Source of the DNA: Sanguinoderma infundibulare
Lineage: Eukaryota > Basidiomycota > Agaricomycetes > Polyporales > Polyporaceae
Direction: 5' to 3'
DNA length: 64,000 bases
Assembly (NCBI GenBank): GCA_032821775.1
Contig: JAVLRN010000009.1
Span: forward strand, 1,984,001-2,048,000
Positions 12,800 through 24,900 of the stretch are shown piece by piece. Made by a program: the position numbers and the translations under genes. The stretch's first letter is position 1; each line of letters opens with the position of its first letter. The notes under the pieces are model-generated. The model was not told where the DNA came from, did no database searches, and saw only the letters and a program-made list of their open reading frames with translations.

Positions 12800-15257
12800 C
12801 TAACGCCCCTCCCTTTCCGTACCTCGTTCGTCACCACCCCTTTGGGTTGCCGGCGGGGAAGAAGAGTCTTCGGACAGGGCCGCACCGCGACCCCAGTCGC
12901 GCGCGCGTTGACCCCAGTCGTCTCGCACGCCCCAGATATGGTCTGCGCTTAGGCGGGGTGCTGGTGGCCGGTCTGCGGCGGAGAAGGAGGAGCAGGAGGG
13001 GGAAGCGGCGGACGAGTGGGTCGCTTCCTCAGCGAAGTCTGCAAGATCCGAGCAAGGGGAGACGTGAGGGTAGGGTGTGCCCTCCGCCGGGGACGAACAT
13101 GAGAGGGACGGCGTCCGTGGTGGGGAGTGCGAAGGCAAAGGTGAGGGTGGAGCAACGGAGACGTGTTCAGACGTGTCCGCCTCCCATTTGCGGGCGTCCG
13201 GCGAAAGTGGAGTCCATTTTTCGTCGCGGGCGTAACTCTCGCTCGTCATCTCGAGGAGGCGGGAGAGGGCGCGTTTGAACGCGAACTGCTCGTCCTTCCC
13301 TGTCGTCCGTAGCGGCAAGGTCAGACGGAGAAGGGCTTCTGGAATGGTTATACGGACCGGAGAAGATGGATAGCGTGTCAAGGGCGAGCGCCTTCGTCGA
13401 GATGCGCTCGCGAGCCATGTGCGGCGCGGCATAGGAAGACACGTTCGGGCGGTAGACGTCTTGCGTGTCGGCTACCGCTTCCGCCATCATCATGTCTAGA
13501 TCCTCGCGTGAGCGGGTGCTCTTATCACCCTCGTTCGAAGGGGCATCTGGGAAGAACAAGTGTTCGGGAGGAGCTTCCGCGAGGCAGATAATCCGACAAC
13601 GAGCTTCGTAGAGGGCGTCGATGAGAGAAATGAAGCGGCGGGCTTGGTTCTTCGCCGATAGCCTCAGGACAGGGATCGACGTGATAACAAACGTGTGGAA
13701 CCTCGCCGCGAGCGTAATGTAATCTGCGGGTCCAAGAGACTAGGAGACCGATAACGCGTAATCAGCACGGAGTACGTTCTAACGATGCATGCCAAACACA
13801 GCGCAATCACAGTGAAACGCACCTCGTCGCAGAGCTGAGAGAACGTGAACTCGCACACGCCAGTCGCGGATCGCGGCACGCGAATATTGCGTCCGAAAAC
13901 GACAATCCCGGCAGGCGATGCTTCTGCAGGGGCTGCTTGAGTTGACGGTCAACATATTCGATCCGACCTTCCGGTGCCCGAACTATACGCACCTTCGGGT
14001 CCAATCTCGCTGACGACGTCCGCCAGCTTTGCTTCGAATTCGTGTCGCTGGTCGAAGCTGTACCAGCTTCTCTTCCCTTCGCTGCCTCTCACAGCTCGCC
14101 AGTCGCGTTCAGAGCGCATGAGCACCACGGGGCACCGCGCCTTGAGCGCCTCGACGAATGGTTCGAGCCGCTCGCGCTGGACGCCGTTCTTGTAGAGATC
14201 GTCGGGCACCTTGTTGGAGCTGCCGACGATGATGCCGCCCATGCGCCAGAACCAGGAGAGGACATCCGCGAGGAGCGTCGCGCTCGAGACGTCGAGAAGC
14301 TGGATCTCGTCAAAGACGAGAAGCCAATGGCGCAGGATAAGGCGCTGGGCGACGACGTACGGGATGGTGGGCTCGGGCGGCGACTGGGAGAGGGAGAAGG
14401 ACATGTCACCCTTGCGGGTCCAGCGAACGGGAAGGGAACCGGAGTGGAGGAGCTTGCGCCATTGGTCGCGGATGGCCCTGCTCCACGGGGGACGAGACGG
14501 CTCCTCGGTCACAGGGCTCTCAGGCGGGGCCGGGTTGGCGTGCATGGCGGCCATTCGCCGACGGGTTTCCTCCCATACGGCCCGGTATATTTCGAGAACG
14601 AGCTCGTTGTAGTGCCTGCGCGTCTTGTAGGGGGTGGGGAGAGTGGCGAACCAGAGGTCGATGAGGAAGCTCTTCCCCGAGCCGGGCGGGCCGGTGATGA
14701 GCAGGCCCTGGATGCAAGCGTTGCGAATGCGGAGTTGAGAGACGAGCGATTCGTGGACGGTGATGAATATACCTTAGGGGTGGTTAGTGCTTCGATCTCT
14801 TCGGCGTGGGTGCGGACGCGAACTAGACCGCGGAGGGACGCGGCTGTGTCCGGGAGGGGGTCGTTGGCTGCCCACCAGGCTGATGAAGGTTCGCTTGGGG
14901 AGGCCCCGGCCAGTCGCGAGTCGACTGAATGGGGTTGATTGAGGTACCTCGAGAGCAGTGCAGGCGGGGCATAGCCGTCCAGGTCCTTATTCAGTCTCCT
15001 CAACTGAATGTCTCACAGTGAGTTCCTGAGCACGCTCTTTGGGAACGAGACCGTACCTGCATGACTACTCGAATCTGTTCCTCGTCTTCTTTGATTCGCC
15101 CAAGCGTCACCAGGCCACGATAGCGCTCGAGTAGATCGACTTGTGCGGGGAGGTTCGTGCTATATCGGCGACTCTTTGAGAGTAGGTGCTCTCCCCTTGT
15201 CTGCAGTGCTACTAGCCGGATGGACGAGCTGCGATGGATGACGGTGGATGGGAGCAT
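12800..15257 (-). CDS. AFG1: AFG1/LACE1-type mitochondrial AAA ATPase
   Basis: Mitochondrial inner-membrane P-loop ATPase; yeast Afg1 and human LACE1 help clear misfolded or surplus respiratory-chain subunits. The N-terminus (ATG 15257; an in-frame ATG also at 15317) is Arg/Ser-rich and acid-free like a mitochondrial presequence. Walker A GPPGSGKS lies near 14670-14695 and Walker B LLVFDEIQLLD near 14300-14330. Downstream come the family segments VVFGRNIRVP, LGPADYITLAARFHTFVI and RRFISLIDALYEAR. Introns are clean after CATGCAG (15056), GACCCGAAG (about 13993), GACGAG (about 13822) and TTCTCCG (about 13355). The C-terminus has an acidic/Pro-rich extension. Around 14774 the frame does not run straight from the segment ending TTPK into IFITVHES. 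This needs either an intron with a poor GTCTAG donor or a one-base indel. The gene is divergent from SEY1 with 488 bases between starts. Confidence 0.9.
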
Positions 15258-15745
15258 GGTCGATGCTGCACGTATAATAATAGCTTGTGAGGAGCAACAT
15301 CTAGCGTGGACTGTCAAAAATCCACTGAACAGCAGGAGGACCCTATGGTATCGTCCATAAATCGAAGAAAACAGTTAATGAATGTTTCTGGCGATGAGGG
15401 GCTGCAGAGCAACTTGCCTGATCTAAATCTAGTGACAGACGGTTGATTACCAATCTATTTGCGTAAGTCTAACAATTTCTAGAGGAGAGGAGCCCATTCC
15501 GCGCAATTCCAGGGCAACTGCATGCGGGTGTCGCAGGCGGCGAGCTGAAGGATGCTCTGGAGGCTGTTCCCGCGAAAGAGGGCAGTCCTTCCTTTTTCGG
15601 ACGGGGTGATTGCCAGCATTGCATCACGTGAAGGGAGGGCATAGGCGGAGGGGAGGGCGTGCGGGTCGAGCACATCTTCAACGAGTCGACCTTCGTTCTT
15701 CCCGTTCCGCTCCTTCCTGTACTCTACATATCAACACTCCCCAGC
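15258..15745. promoter_or_regulatory. divergent promoter region AFG1 / SEY1
   Basis: 488 bases separate the two divergent start codons, so both promoters are expected here. No TATA box or other specific element could be assigned with confidence. Confidence 0.45.
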
Positions 15746-18700
15746 ATGGCTCAGGCCGCCATTGCACCCGCTGCAATCTCGCAATCCAAGCCCGACGGCT
15801 TCCCTTCGACCGGACGGAGTGCGCCGGCCACAAACGGTCACTACCCCAATGGCTCCGCGACCGCCTCGGACGCAAGCTCGGAGCGCATGCAGATCATCAA
15901 CGACGAGAAGGAGTTCAGGTGCGGCAATTATGCGAACATATCCAATCTCGCGGACAACTGAGGTGCTCCTGCTGCTAGCCCGGACTTGGCCCAACATGTG
16001 CAGCAGTGGGGTCTCTTGAATGCAGGTTTCGACTACAATCTAGTAGCAGTCTTTGGCTCGCAGTCTACCGGCAAAAGTGCGTATCTCTCCTCTTCCCCTT
16101 CTGGCAGCTCACCGAACTGTGCGGTCAGGTACATTGCTCAATCGACTATTTGGGACGAACTTTGATGTTATGGACGAAACGCGACGACAGCAGACAACCA
16201 AGGGTAAGTCCATCTTCCAAAGCTTACACGCTTCCCTTGCACCTTGTCCAGTTTGGTGCAATTCCGATGGTTGCACATGGTTGTCAACGTGCACGCAGTC
16301 TGATTCGACTGTCGCCACGCGGCTAATCCGTCGTGTCCTACCCGTGTTGCACACCGTCATGGACGCTTCGTTGCGGACTATCCTCAGGTTTCTGGCATGA
16401 TTTGTATGCCGTACTTTGCGCCTTGTTGCCGCCCATGCATATACCACGTTCTTCAGTGATGTTCAGTGGCTGATAATGTTGAGGCAGGCATCTGGATGTG
16501 TAAGGGTAAAGGCATGAACGTGCTAGTCATGGATGTCGAAGGAACCGATGGACGGGAACGTGGAGAGGATCAGGTCCGTGCAAGTCTGTCTTCCTGCCCT
16601 TGCATGTCTGACTGGCGGGCAGGACTTCGAACGCAAATCCGCGTTGTTCTCCCTCGCTTCCTCCGAAGTGTTGATCGTCAACCTATGGGAACATCAAGTT
16701 GGTCTCTATCAAGGTGCGAACATGGGTCTCTTGAAGACCGTCTTCGAAGTCAACCTCGGTCTCTTCGGAAAGAAGACTCCTGATGGGTGAGGCAATAACT
16801 TCCATTCAATGTGCCCTCAATGCTCACTCCTTCCAGGCGTAATCAGCGTACTCTTCTTCTGTTCGTTATCCGAGACCACATTGGGACAACTCCGCTCGCT
16901 AACCTCCAGGCGACGTTGACACAAGACATGCAGAAGATCTGGGATTCCTTGTCCAAGCCCGCGGAGCTCAAGGACAAGCAGTTGTCCGACTACTTCGACC
17001 TTTCATTTGCTGCACTTCCGCACAAAGTTCTCGTCCCCGACAAATTTGAAACGGAGATCCTAGAGCTCAGGAAACGTTTCGTGGACAAGTCAAGAGACAA
17101 CTATGTCTTCTCTCCGGCTTACCACAAGCGGATCCCAGCAGATGGTGTCGCGTTCTACATGGAGGGCATTTGGGTCAGTATCCATTTCTTGTCTGACCTG
17201 ACTACCGCGTGCTGACTGGATCACAGGAACAAGTCCAAACCAACAAGGATCTGGATTTGCCCACCCAGCGCGAACTTCTTGCGCAGTTCCGTTGCGACGA
17301 GATTTCGGCTGCGGCGTTGACCGAGTTCAACGAGCAAGCCAAGCCTCAGAAGAGGCCGATTGAGTCTGGTAAGGTCGTGGACGGACTGGGCAGCATGATG
17401 CGTGCGTGGCGGAGTAGGGCGTTGGGTGGGTGCTTCGTTCATCACGTGGTCGCAAGCATCGGATATTGAGATGCATGGCAGAGCGTTACGACCGCGATGC
17501 CTCTCGCTACCACCCGGGCGTGTACAAGCGCAAGCGCGCCGACCTTGTTGGCGTGATCGACTCTACGCTGTCTCCCCTCTTCCTCGGCCAGCTCAAGAAC
17601 CTCCACAAGGCATCGCTGTCGGCATACAAGAAGGAGATGCTGGAGGGTATGCGCGGCGAGAGCTACAACTTCGCTGAAGTCGTCGCGGCTGCTCGTGGAC
17701 GCCTCGAGAAACGATTCCTTGAGGGTGCTCAGGAGGCGTTAGTCGAGGGGACGGACTGGTCGTATGAGGAGGAGCTCGGTTTGCTTCGCGAGGAGGCGCG
17801 CATCGTTGCCGACCAGTGCAGGAAGGACGAGACGAAGAAGATGGTCAACGTCATTGAGGTTGGTATACTTCGCGAAATTCGCGAAGAGAATTGTTGATGT
17901 AGCTGACGTACCTTCTCGCAGCGGAACTTCAAGAAGCAGATCTCGGAGCCGGTTGATATCGCCCTCAACAAACCTTCCCCTGACATGTGGGACAAGGTCC
18001 TGAAGATCTTCCGCGAGACGCTCGACAAAGCTGAGTCGTCCTACCTCACGAAGGCGAAGAGTGAGTAGCGTCCTCCATTGCCGTTTCCGCGATCATTGAT
18101 TGACCTTATGTCAGGCTTCGATTGTACCGACGAGGAGAACTCGACAGCACTTGCCGTTCTGCGCAGACGTGCCTGGTTGGTGCTCCGTGCGAAGGTCGAT
18201 GAGCAGACCGCGGACCCGGTCTTCTTGAGCAAGCTTCGGAACTACTTCGAGGAGCGCTTCCGCTACGACGAAAACGGCACACCCCGCGTCTGGAAGCCCG
18301 ACGATGACATCGACTCGGCGTTCAGGAAGGCGAAGGAGCAGGTACGCTTTCTCTCAATTTAGTCGTCTGATTTAGCTTACTGATCGTCGTACCGCCAGAC
18401 TCTCGAGCTCATCCCGCTTTACGGGAAGATCAAGCCCTTCGACTCCTCATTCGAGTTCAGCCTGCCTTCTGAGAGCTCAGATCCTCTGACGAGCACCGAG
18501 GAGTTCGACTTCCCCGCGACGCTCATCGTGATCTCCGAGACGAAGTTGCTTGACCTGACAAACCGCTTCCGAAAGGACGCCGACGCGTACTACGTCGAAG
18601 CGAAGCGGAGTATGGTTTCCAGCGTGGCGCAGATCCCGTACTGGATGTACGGCGTTCTCGTCGTGCTCGGCTGGAACGAGGCGATGGTCGTGCTTTTCAA

Positions 18701-19073
18701 CCCGCTGTACTTCACGATGCTGTTAATCCTGCTGGTGTCCGCGTACGTCTCTCCCTACGGTTATTTCATGTTTTCATTCACTAACATGATGCGCTATAGG
18801 TGGGTCATTGTTCAGCTCGGCATGACTGGACCCGTCCTTCAGATCCTCAAATCCCTTTTTGGAGAGGTACGCCCGCTCGTTGAGAACTTTCCATTCTTGA
18901 GGAAGCTCACGCTCTTGCAGGTTCACCGTCAAGTCGAGGGCCGTCTTCGCGAACACTTCTCGCAACCACAGCTCGCGCAGCCCGTGCGCGCATCGCGCTC
19001 GCGCGACACGACGCACACGTCCGACGACGAGCCCGAGCGGGAGGTCAGGCGGCGGAAGGCGGAACCTTACTGA
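15746..19073 (+). CDS. SEY1: SEY1/RHD3-family dynamin-like GTPase for homotypic ER fusion
   Basis: ER-membrane GTPase (atlastin-like role; yeast Sey1, plant RHD3) that tethers and fuses ER tubules. Start ATG 15746, stop 19073. The G domain shows the P-loop GSQSTGKS split by an intron before TLLNRLFGT, switch I RRQQTTKG, the G3-type segment [14 protein letters not shown], and the family signature [20 protein letters not shown] long helical bundle follows, and near residues 690-750 a paired hydrophobic hairpin ([18 protein letters not shown], then [16 protein letters not shown]), the usual double membrane anchor. The tail is charged and ends RRRKAEPY; tails of this family bind membrane. About nine introns were inferred. 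The one at 16205-16488 is about 280 bases, longer than the others, and carries no recognised element. Sequence motifs are intact, so a functional protein is expected. Confidence 0.96.
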
Positions 19074-20679
19074 GCTGCTCGGGTTCGTGGTTGGACATAA
19101 AGCGAGACTCTTCAGCTTCATGATACGACTTGACGGACACTTGAACAAAACCCTCGATCGACCCTGGATGCCCCTCAATCTCTACGTCACTATCTACGCC
19201 TCGGTGTATTAATTATTGGTTTGAATGAGTATATTAATCATGATTCCGCGTCGGTGAATTTGGTTGGATATTCGGGAATGGTCTGGTCTCGTGGGTATGG
19301 GGGTCCGTTGTCCGTTCGGTAGCTCCCCGGGATCCTATTGAGTTGCGTGGCTACCTTTGTCGCGGTTTATGCTGATTTGAAGCTTGCTGTTATTTGTTGC
19401 GCAAAGTACTGGATGGCTTCAGTCTGCGAAGATGTAGCTATGGGCTATGTAGCATCGCTCTGTGTCTGTAGCTCTATGGGACCTCTTGTCCCGAGCTTCC
19501 GTGCCGGTGACAGCTAGGTACAAGAAGCCTGGTAGCGATTGATAACTCCGAGCCGTAATGGGTTCCGTCCTGGAGTTAAAATGTAGGCTGACGGTGTGTG
19601 CGTGTCTATAATAACAGACACTTTCCAGCGGCACGCTGATGATGTCCAATATCAATAAACTCTATAGCCGGCGGGCTCCAGAGAGAGCATGAAGTTGACC
19701 GTGCTTTCTTGAATAATCGTCGACTTCTTTCACGGGCAACTTGAAAAAAAAAAAAACCACTCGCTGGAGAAATATGTGTCGATCACGATCCGAGTTCAAA
19801 CTCTCAGGCAGACGGCGGGACAACCAGCTACGTCATCGACCCATAGCGATACAGACAGCCGCGGGCATTGATTCAGCACCTGGAGCTCCGTCCGCTACCC
19901 CTACCGTGGGATTAATATTGTGTGATGCGTATCGGAAGAAGGCTGGACATGATGCGGCTACCCCGCCGTGTCTTGGACTGAGTAGGCTGAGTCGGTATTG
20001 GACATGGGCGTTGAGCATGAGCGTTGAGCGAGATGCTGATTGATCCGTTAAGCTCGGCTGTTACAGTTGGCGGTGGCAGTGTTGTACTTATCTGTCCGAC
20101 TAGACCTTTTCAGCTTCATTATGATCGTCCATAGTTTTGATACGTGCTCCGTCATCGGCCATAATTGTCATTGGAAAACGCTGACATTCCATACCGCTGG
20201 CCGCCGTATGCATAGGCGAACTTGCAATGCAGCCAATGCTGACGGCTTACAATACTACTTATTACTATTTGATTGATGCCGCGAAGGCAAGTGGCTTGAA
20301 GTCCGACTTGTCTCAATTTAACAGGTCATCGGTCACAACCACCACAGCACAGCCCGCGATCGCGACATGCTGACCACGAAGCCACGGAGGTCGACACAGC
20401 ACAAGGGTGGTCCACGGGCATTGCACCCCGTCATGAACATGCACGAGGATACGTTGGATATAACGACTCATATCCAGGTGCATTCTTGGCACTGATTCAG
20501 CCTCCAAATTATTACAGATTCACGCGCTGCACCTGGAACTTACCTGTCGTCTGACCGCCTTCTCATGCCTAACAGGCGAGGGTAACGACAGCACGTCAGG
20601 CAGACCGGCGCCGACAACTTCCGTCGTTCTCGCCGTCGACAGCTTCTCTTCCACCTCGCCTTCCTCCCTCTCTCGTACC
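19074..20679. other. 1.6 kb gap, no gene recognised
   Basis: This is the 3' flank of SEY1 and the upstream region of the small secreted-protein gene. It contains a 13-base A run at 19744-19756. Short frames on both strands lack motifs. The pyrimidine-rich block at 20600-20675, just before the ATG at 20680, resembles a fungal CT-rich core promoter. Confidence 0.5.
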
Positions 20680-21325
20680 ATGAAAGCCTTCTTCACTCTC
20701 GTTGCCACCGCGCTCGCCGCTATCCCGTTCGTCTCCGCCGACGTCGTCCCTGCCGGTGCCGCCGTCCACTTCATCTCCTCCCAGAGTAAGCACTCGTCGT
20801 CGTCCCACTACACACACTCTTCTCGAATTTCCCCCACATCATTCGCTCCCTGACATCAACACGATCTACCCAGACGACGCGCTCGCGCTCGCCCCTGAGG
20901 GCGGGTTCCCCGGTGCGAGCCTCCAAGCCTCCCACCCCGGCGACGGCTCTTCCGCCGACATCACCGCGCTTTTCGTGACCGCGGGCACGGGCAAGCCCGG
21001 CCAGATCGTGTACGGCGACTGGTGCGTCAGTGCGAAGGGCGTCGTGCCCGGCACGGCGAACCAGGTGCCGTACATCGCGGACTGCAACTCCGCCGACGCG
21101 ACGCAGTATTGGACGGTCAGCGAGAGCCCAGCGACGATCTCGAACCCGGACGGCCATTGCTTCACGCTCGGCAAGGCCGCGAACGGCGCTCCTGTACGTC
21201 CCCCTTTCGTTGTGATTGGGGGACGCGGTGTGTGCTGACTTGGCTCTGCGCAGGTCACGCTCTCGGCTTGCTCAGGTGTCCTCCAGCACTTCCAGCTCTG
21301 GAATCCTGTCGTCGTGTCGGCCTAA
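20680..21325 (+). CDS. small secreted ricin-B-lectin-like protein
   Basis: The start ATG at 20680 opens a signal peptide (MKAFFTLVATALAAIPFVSA). Three exons: 20680-20785, 20874-21193 and 21254-21325, with canonical GTAAGC and GTACGT donors and CAG acceptors and matching phases, giving about 165 residues. The mature part has repeated short motifs of a beta-trefoil (ricin B / CBM13-like) lectin: YGDWCVSAKG, QYWTVSESP, HCFTLGKAANGAPVTLSACS and FQLW. Cys pairs and W/Q positions fit the QxW pattern. It is shorter than three full trefoil lobes, so it may be a compact or incomplete trefoil. Likely a secreted carbohydrate-binding protein; ligand unknown. It carries no catalytic domain. It stands alone between SEY1 and TOP3, convergent with TOP3. 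Confidence 0.72.
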
Positions 21326-21949
21326 AGGGTTCGCGCGATGGACGTAAGAAGCGTCTGTTGGACTTATTATGGATGGCTTACGACGCACTTTACGACACTC
21401 GTGTACTGATAGCAACGCATCAGCGGAGAAGGAAGCATGGCTACATGTACGGCACAAAGAGATATCCACTGCATATAGGTCAAGAATTAATGCATTCCGC
21501 CCAGACCTGGATCCGTCAGCGTAAGGTGACGCCATTACAGCCATCCTGCGGCGTTGCTTGGAACTCAATCGTCGGGAGGATTGGAGGATCGTTGGTGGTT
21601 GGAACTCAATACATGAGTTTCATCTTCGCGCAAGGTTAAGGGTCCCTTCGGTTTCCGATGTCCCTCTGGTTTCTTGAGAATTGCAGCACCTTTTATCCTT
21701 CGCCCGCCTGTTGATCGATAAGTATCATCAAGAAGGTCGATATTATGACTTACGCCGTATTACAGTACTAGAGCAAGTACCATAAGTTAGCGATAAACTA
21801 CACCCCGACTCACCCTAGAAATCCGTGGGCACCTACATAGCGAGGCGAGCATAGTCCTCCAGTGAAGTTCAAAGTGGACTACCAAGATTAGGGCATGTTA
21901 TCGCGCCCAATGCAGTACGATACTGGTGCCACAAACCCCAACTAAGTAC
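21326..21949. other. gap between convergent genes
   Basis: 624 bases between the 3' ends of the secreted lectin-like gene and TOP3. One open frame continues past the lectin stop but has no support. Nothing else was recognised. Confidence 0.5.
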
Positions 21950-24900
21950 TCAGAAGTCCGTGTAGTCATCCGCAGCAGAGAAACTGCTTGTCGACTTCTT
22001 CCGCCCTCGACTGCCGCCAGACTTGCTCCCTCGCCCTCGTCCCCGTTTTCCACCTCTTGAGGACGAACCCTTCCTGGACGGCCCGGCACTACTACCTCCC
22101 CCCGGGCAAGCTGGTGGGCGAGTCAAATTATGTTGGCGCGACGAAACCGTGGACTCAGACGAACAACGTACCATTGCTGTAATGCCCCTGCTTCCCGCAC
22201 TTGAAACACGCATTATTGGATCCGGAAGTGCTGCCTCCGCGTCCTCCGTTCGGGCACACTGCAAACATTCATAAACGCCTGAGACTGACGAAGAGACTCG
22301 CACGACTCACCGTTGCTGAAATGCCCCTCCTCTCCGCACTTGAAGCAAGCACCGGACGACCCTCCGCTACCCCCTCCACCACCCCCGCCACCGTCGCCGA
22401 ACTTCTTCTGCCGTTTCGCCCTGTTGTTCGGGCATGCTGGGGTACCCGCGTGAGCAACGGAGGCAAAGCAGATGCGCAGAAGGAAGGCCTTACCGCTCGC
22501 CCAATGACCTTCCTCTCCGCACTGGAAGCACTCACCGCTCCCCCCTCCTCCACCACCTCCACCATAACTTCCAGAAGCCTTCCCTGCCCCAGACGACGTA
22601 GAGTAACTCCTCAGAGGCGCAACCTCCGCGTCCTCATCCTCCGCCGCCCACTCAAAGTACCGGCACTGCGCCTGCCTCGCCTGGTTCGGACACGACCAGT
22701 ACTTCCGCCCCTTGTTCGCCCCCTGCCCCGTCTCCTTCAGCACCGCCGTCAAGTCGCACTGGCACCGTCGCTCCTCCCCGGCAGCGACCGAGCTGAACGG
22801 CCGCTTCGAGGGCAAGCCGGACGACGGCGCCCGCGAGGTCGACGCGAAGTTGTTCGACGTCGACGGGCCTGACGAACCGGATGGGCCGTCGCACCATTGG
22901 AAGAACTGGCACGTCTGGCTGTTCCCGCACGTCCAGAACTTGCGACCCTTGTTGACGGACTCCTTCGTCACTGTGCGCTCCGCTGCGGGGATACCGCAGT
23001 CACATTGCGGCTCGGCTCCACCTGCATTGGAGGAACCCGCGTTCCTGGAGACAGGTGGGCGAGGAGCGGCGACTTGGCGTACCGGGGCAGGAGGTGGCGG
23101 CGGTGAGTCACTCCAATCTACACCATCCTCAGCATCACAGCGCATGCAGCCAAAGCTGTAAATTCACGTACAGTCATCGCTATCCTCGGCAGCAAGTGCT
23201 GCGGGCTGAGCACCTGGCGGTGGCGGAGGGGGCGGAGGTGGAGGTGGATTTGCGGGTGCTGAAGCTGCCCCACGCCCTCGACCGCGTGTAGGCCGTGCAG
23301 CAGCGGACCCTCTCGTCGGAGCAGCTCCCCTAGCTATTCCTCTCGCCCGAGTAGCGCCGCGCGCACTTCGTCCGCCTCGTCCGCCGCGCCCACCGCCTCC
23401 GCCTCCGCCGCCACCGTTGTCGTCATCGTCACTGTCGTGTGCTTCCCCGAGGTCTATCTCCGGAACCGGCCCTTGCCCATTGATGCGGTTACCTACCGCC
23501 TGTTTGTCGTCAGAGAGCAGATCCATGAATGGAAACTGGCTGCACAGACCTGCATCAGCTTTTGAAAGTCTATCTTCGTCTTCATGAACATCTCCTTATA
23601 ACGCTCAATACTCTCCGAGAGGACCTCATTCTTGTTCTTCTGGCCCTGACAGATTTCCACCATCCGCCGCTCGGTCTACACCGCATCAGGTGAGCACAAG
23701 GGACGAACGCAGGGCTCGGGGCTGCGTACCTCTCGTCTCAGCTCCGACTTGCTGAGGCTCTGCTCAAAGCCGATAGAGTCATAGCCCTCCACCAGCCCAA
23801 TCCCAAGCGTGGATGGTATTAAGTACTTTGTCGCGCCCTGCATCTTCTCATGCACATAGCCGCGATCTATAATGGTCTGTATATGCTGAGCGATCGTCGC
23901 ATCGGTACCTGTCACGATCGTGTGAGCTCAGCATCCAATGGTTGAAGCACAAGACCGGAATGGCTACCTATGCCATGTTCGTCCATCAGGCTGACCAAGT
24001 CCGCCTCCGTAAGCAGCTTCGCTTTCGATGTCTGTCCCTCGTCAAGTCTGCACTCAGTCGGGACAAACGCTTCGCCCTCTTGGAATTGAGGGAGCTCCTT
24101 GTCGGCCCATTTATCATACGGGAATACTTCCAGATAGTTCCTCTCTCGGACCGTCAATCCTACAAGCAACCAACGGTTGGTTAAAATCCGCGGCGCAGCA
24201 TGTTGGATCTTACCAGTAGCGTAGAACTCTTCCTCGCCGTACTTCACGTCAACAGTGGTCTGCCAACCCAGAGCATCCTTGGAACAGGAGGCCAGGAAAC
24301 GGCGCGTGATGTACTCGTACACTCGCTTCTCGTCCCCGACGAGGTTTCCAGCGTAGGCGGTCGGGTGGATGGGTGGATGGGCGTGATCGTCGTTCTTCCC
24401 CCGTCGTGGTGGTGAGAATCCACCCTGCTGCAGGCTATGGAAAGTCAGATTGAGTGTCCGACGCAGAAAACATCCACATACCCATTAGCGAACCCGCCCC
24501 ATGCGCCATCAGCGGTTTGCTTCTGTATCAGCGACATGAAGTCGAACTGGGGGTCGTAGATATCTGTCTCCGTACGAGGATACGACAAGAATCCTTGTTG
24601 GTACAGACGCTCCGCAATCTGCGGATAGCGTCAGCGTCGTCTTAACAAATGCAACGCAGACTGCTCACGTCAAGAACCTTCTTGGGAGACAACTTCAGCA
24701 GTCTCGAACCAGCCTTCTGCAGGTCGACCGTGGTGAGCGGATATGGCTTGCTGGACCAAGGTCAAAGGGGAGCATATAGCGGCCACAGCTTGACACTCAC
24801 AACTTCTTCGTCTCCTTCGAGGTGACCTTCGTCACCGTTGCGACGGCACTCTCGAGCGCTGCTTCATACAGCGCCCACGCAGCGGGAAGGCTGAATAAAT

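Noticed and set aside
12427..13278. Plus-strand frame of 283 codons
   Set aside because: Arg/Gly-rich shadow overlapping the AFG1 C-terminal exon, with no recognisable motif.
13940..14000. Apparent frameshift in AFG1 after GPEG
   Set aside because: Explained by a normal GTGCGT-to-CAG intron of about 60 bases; both sides are in the same frame.
14042..14938. Long plus-strand open frame (298 codons)
   Set aside because: It is antisense to AFG1, which carries the Walker motifs; the frame has no domain of its own.
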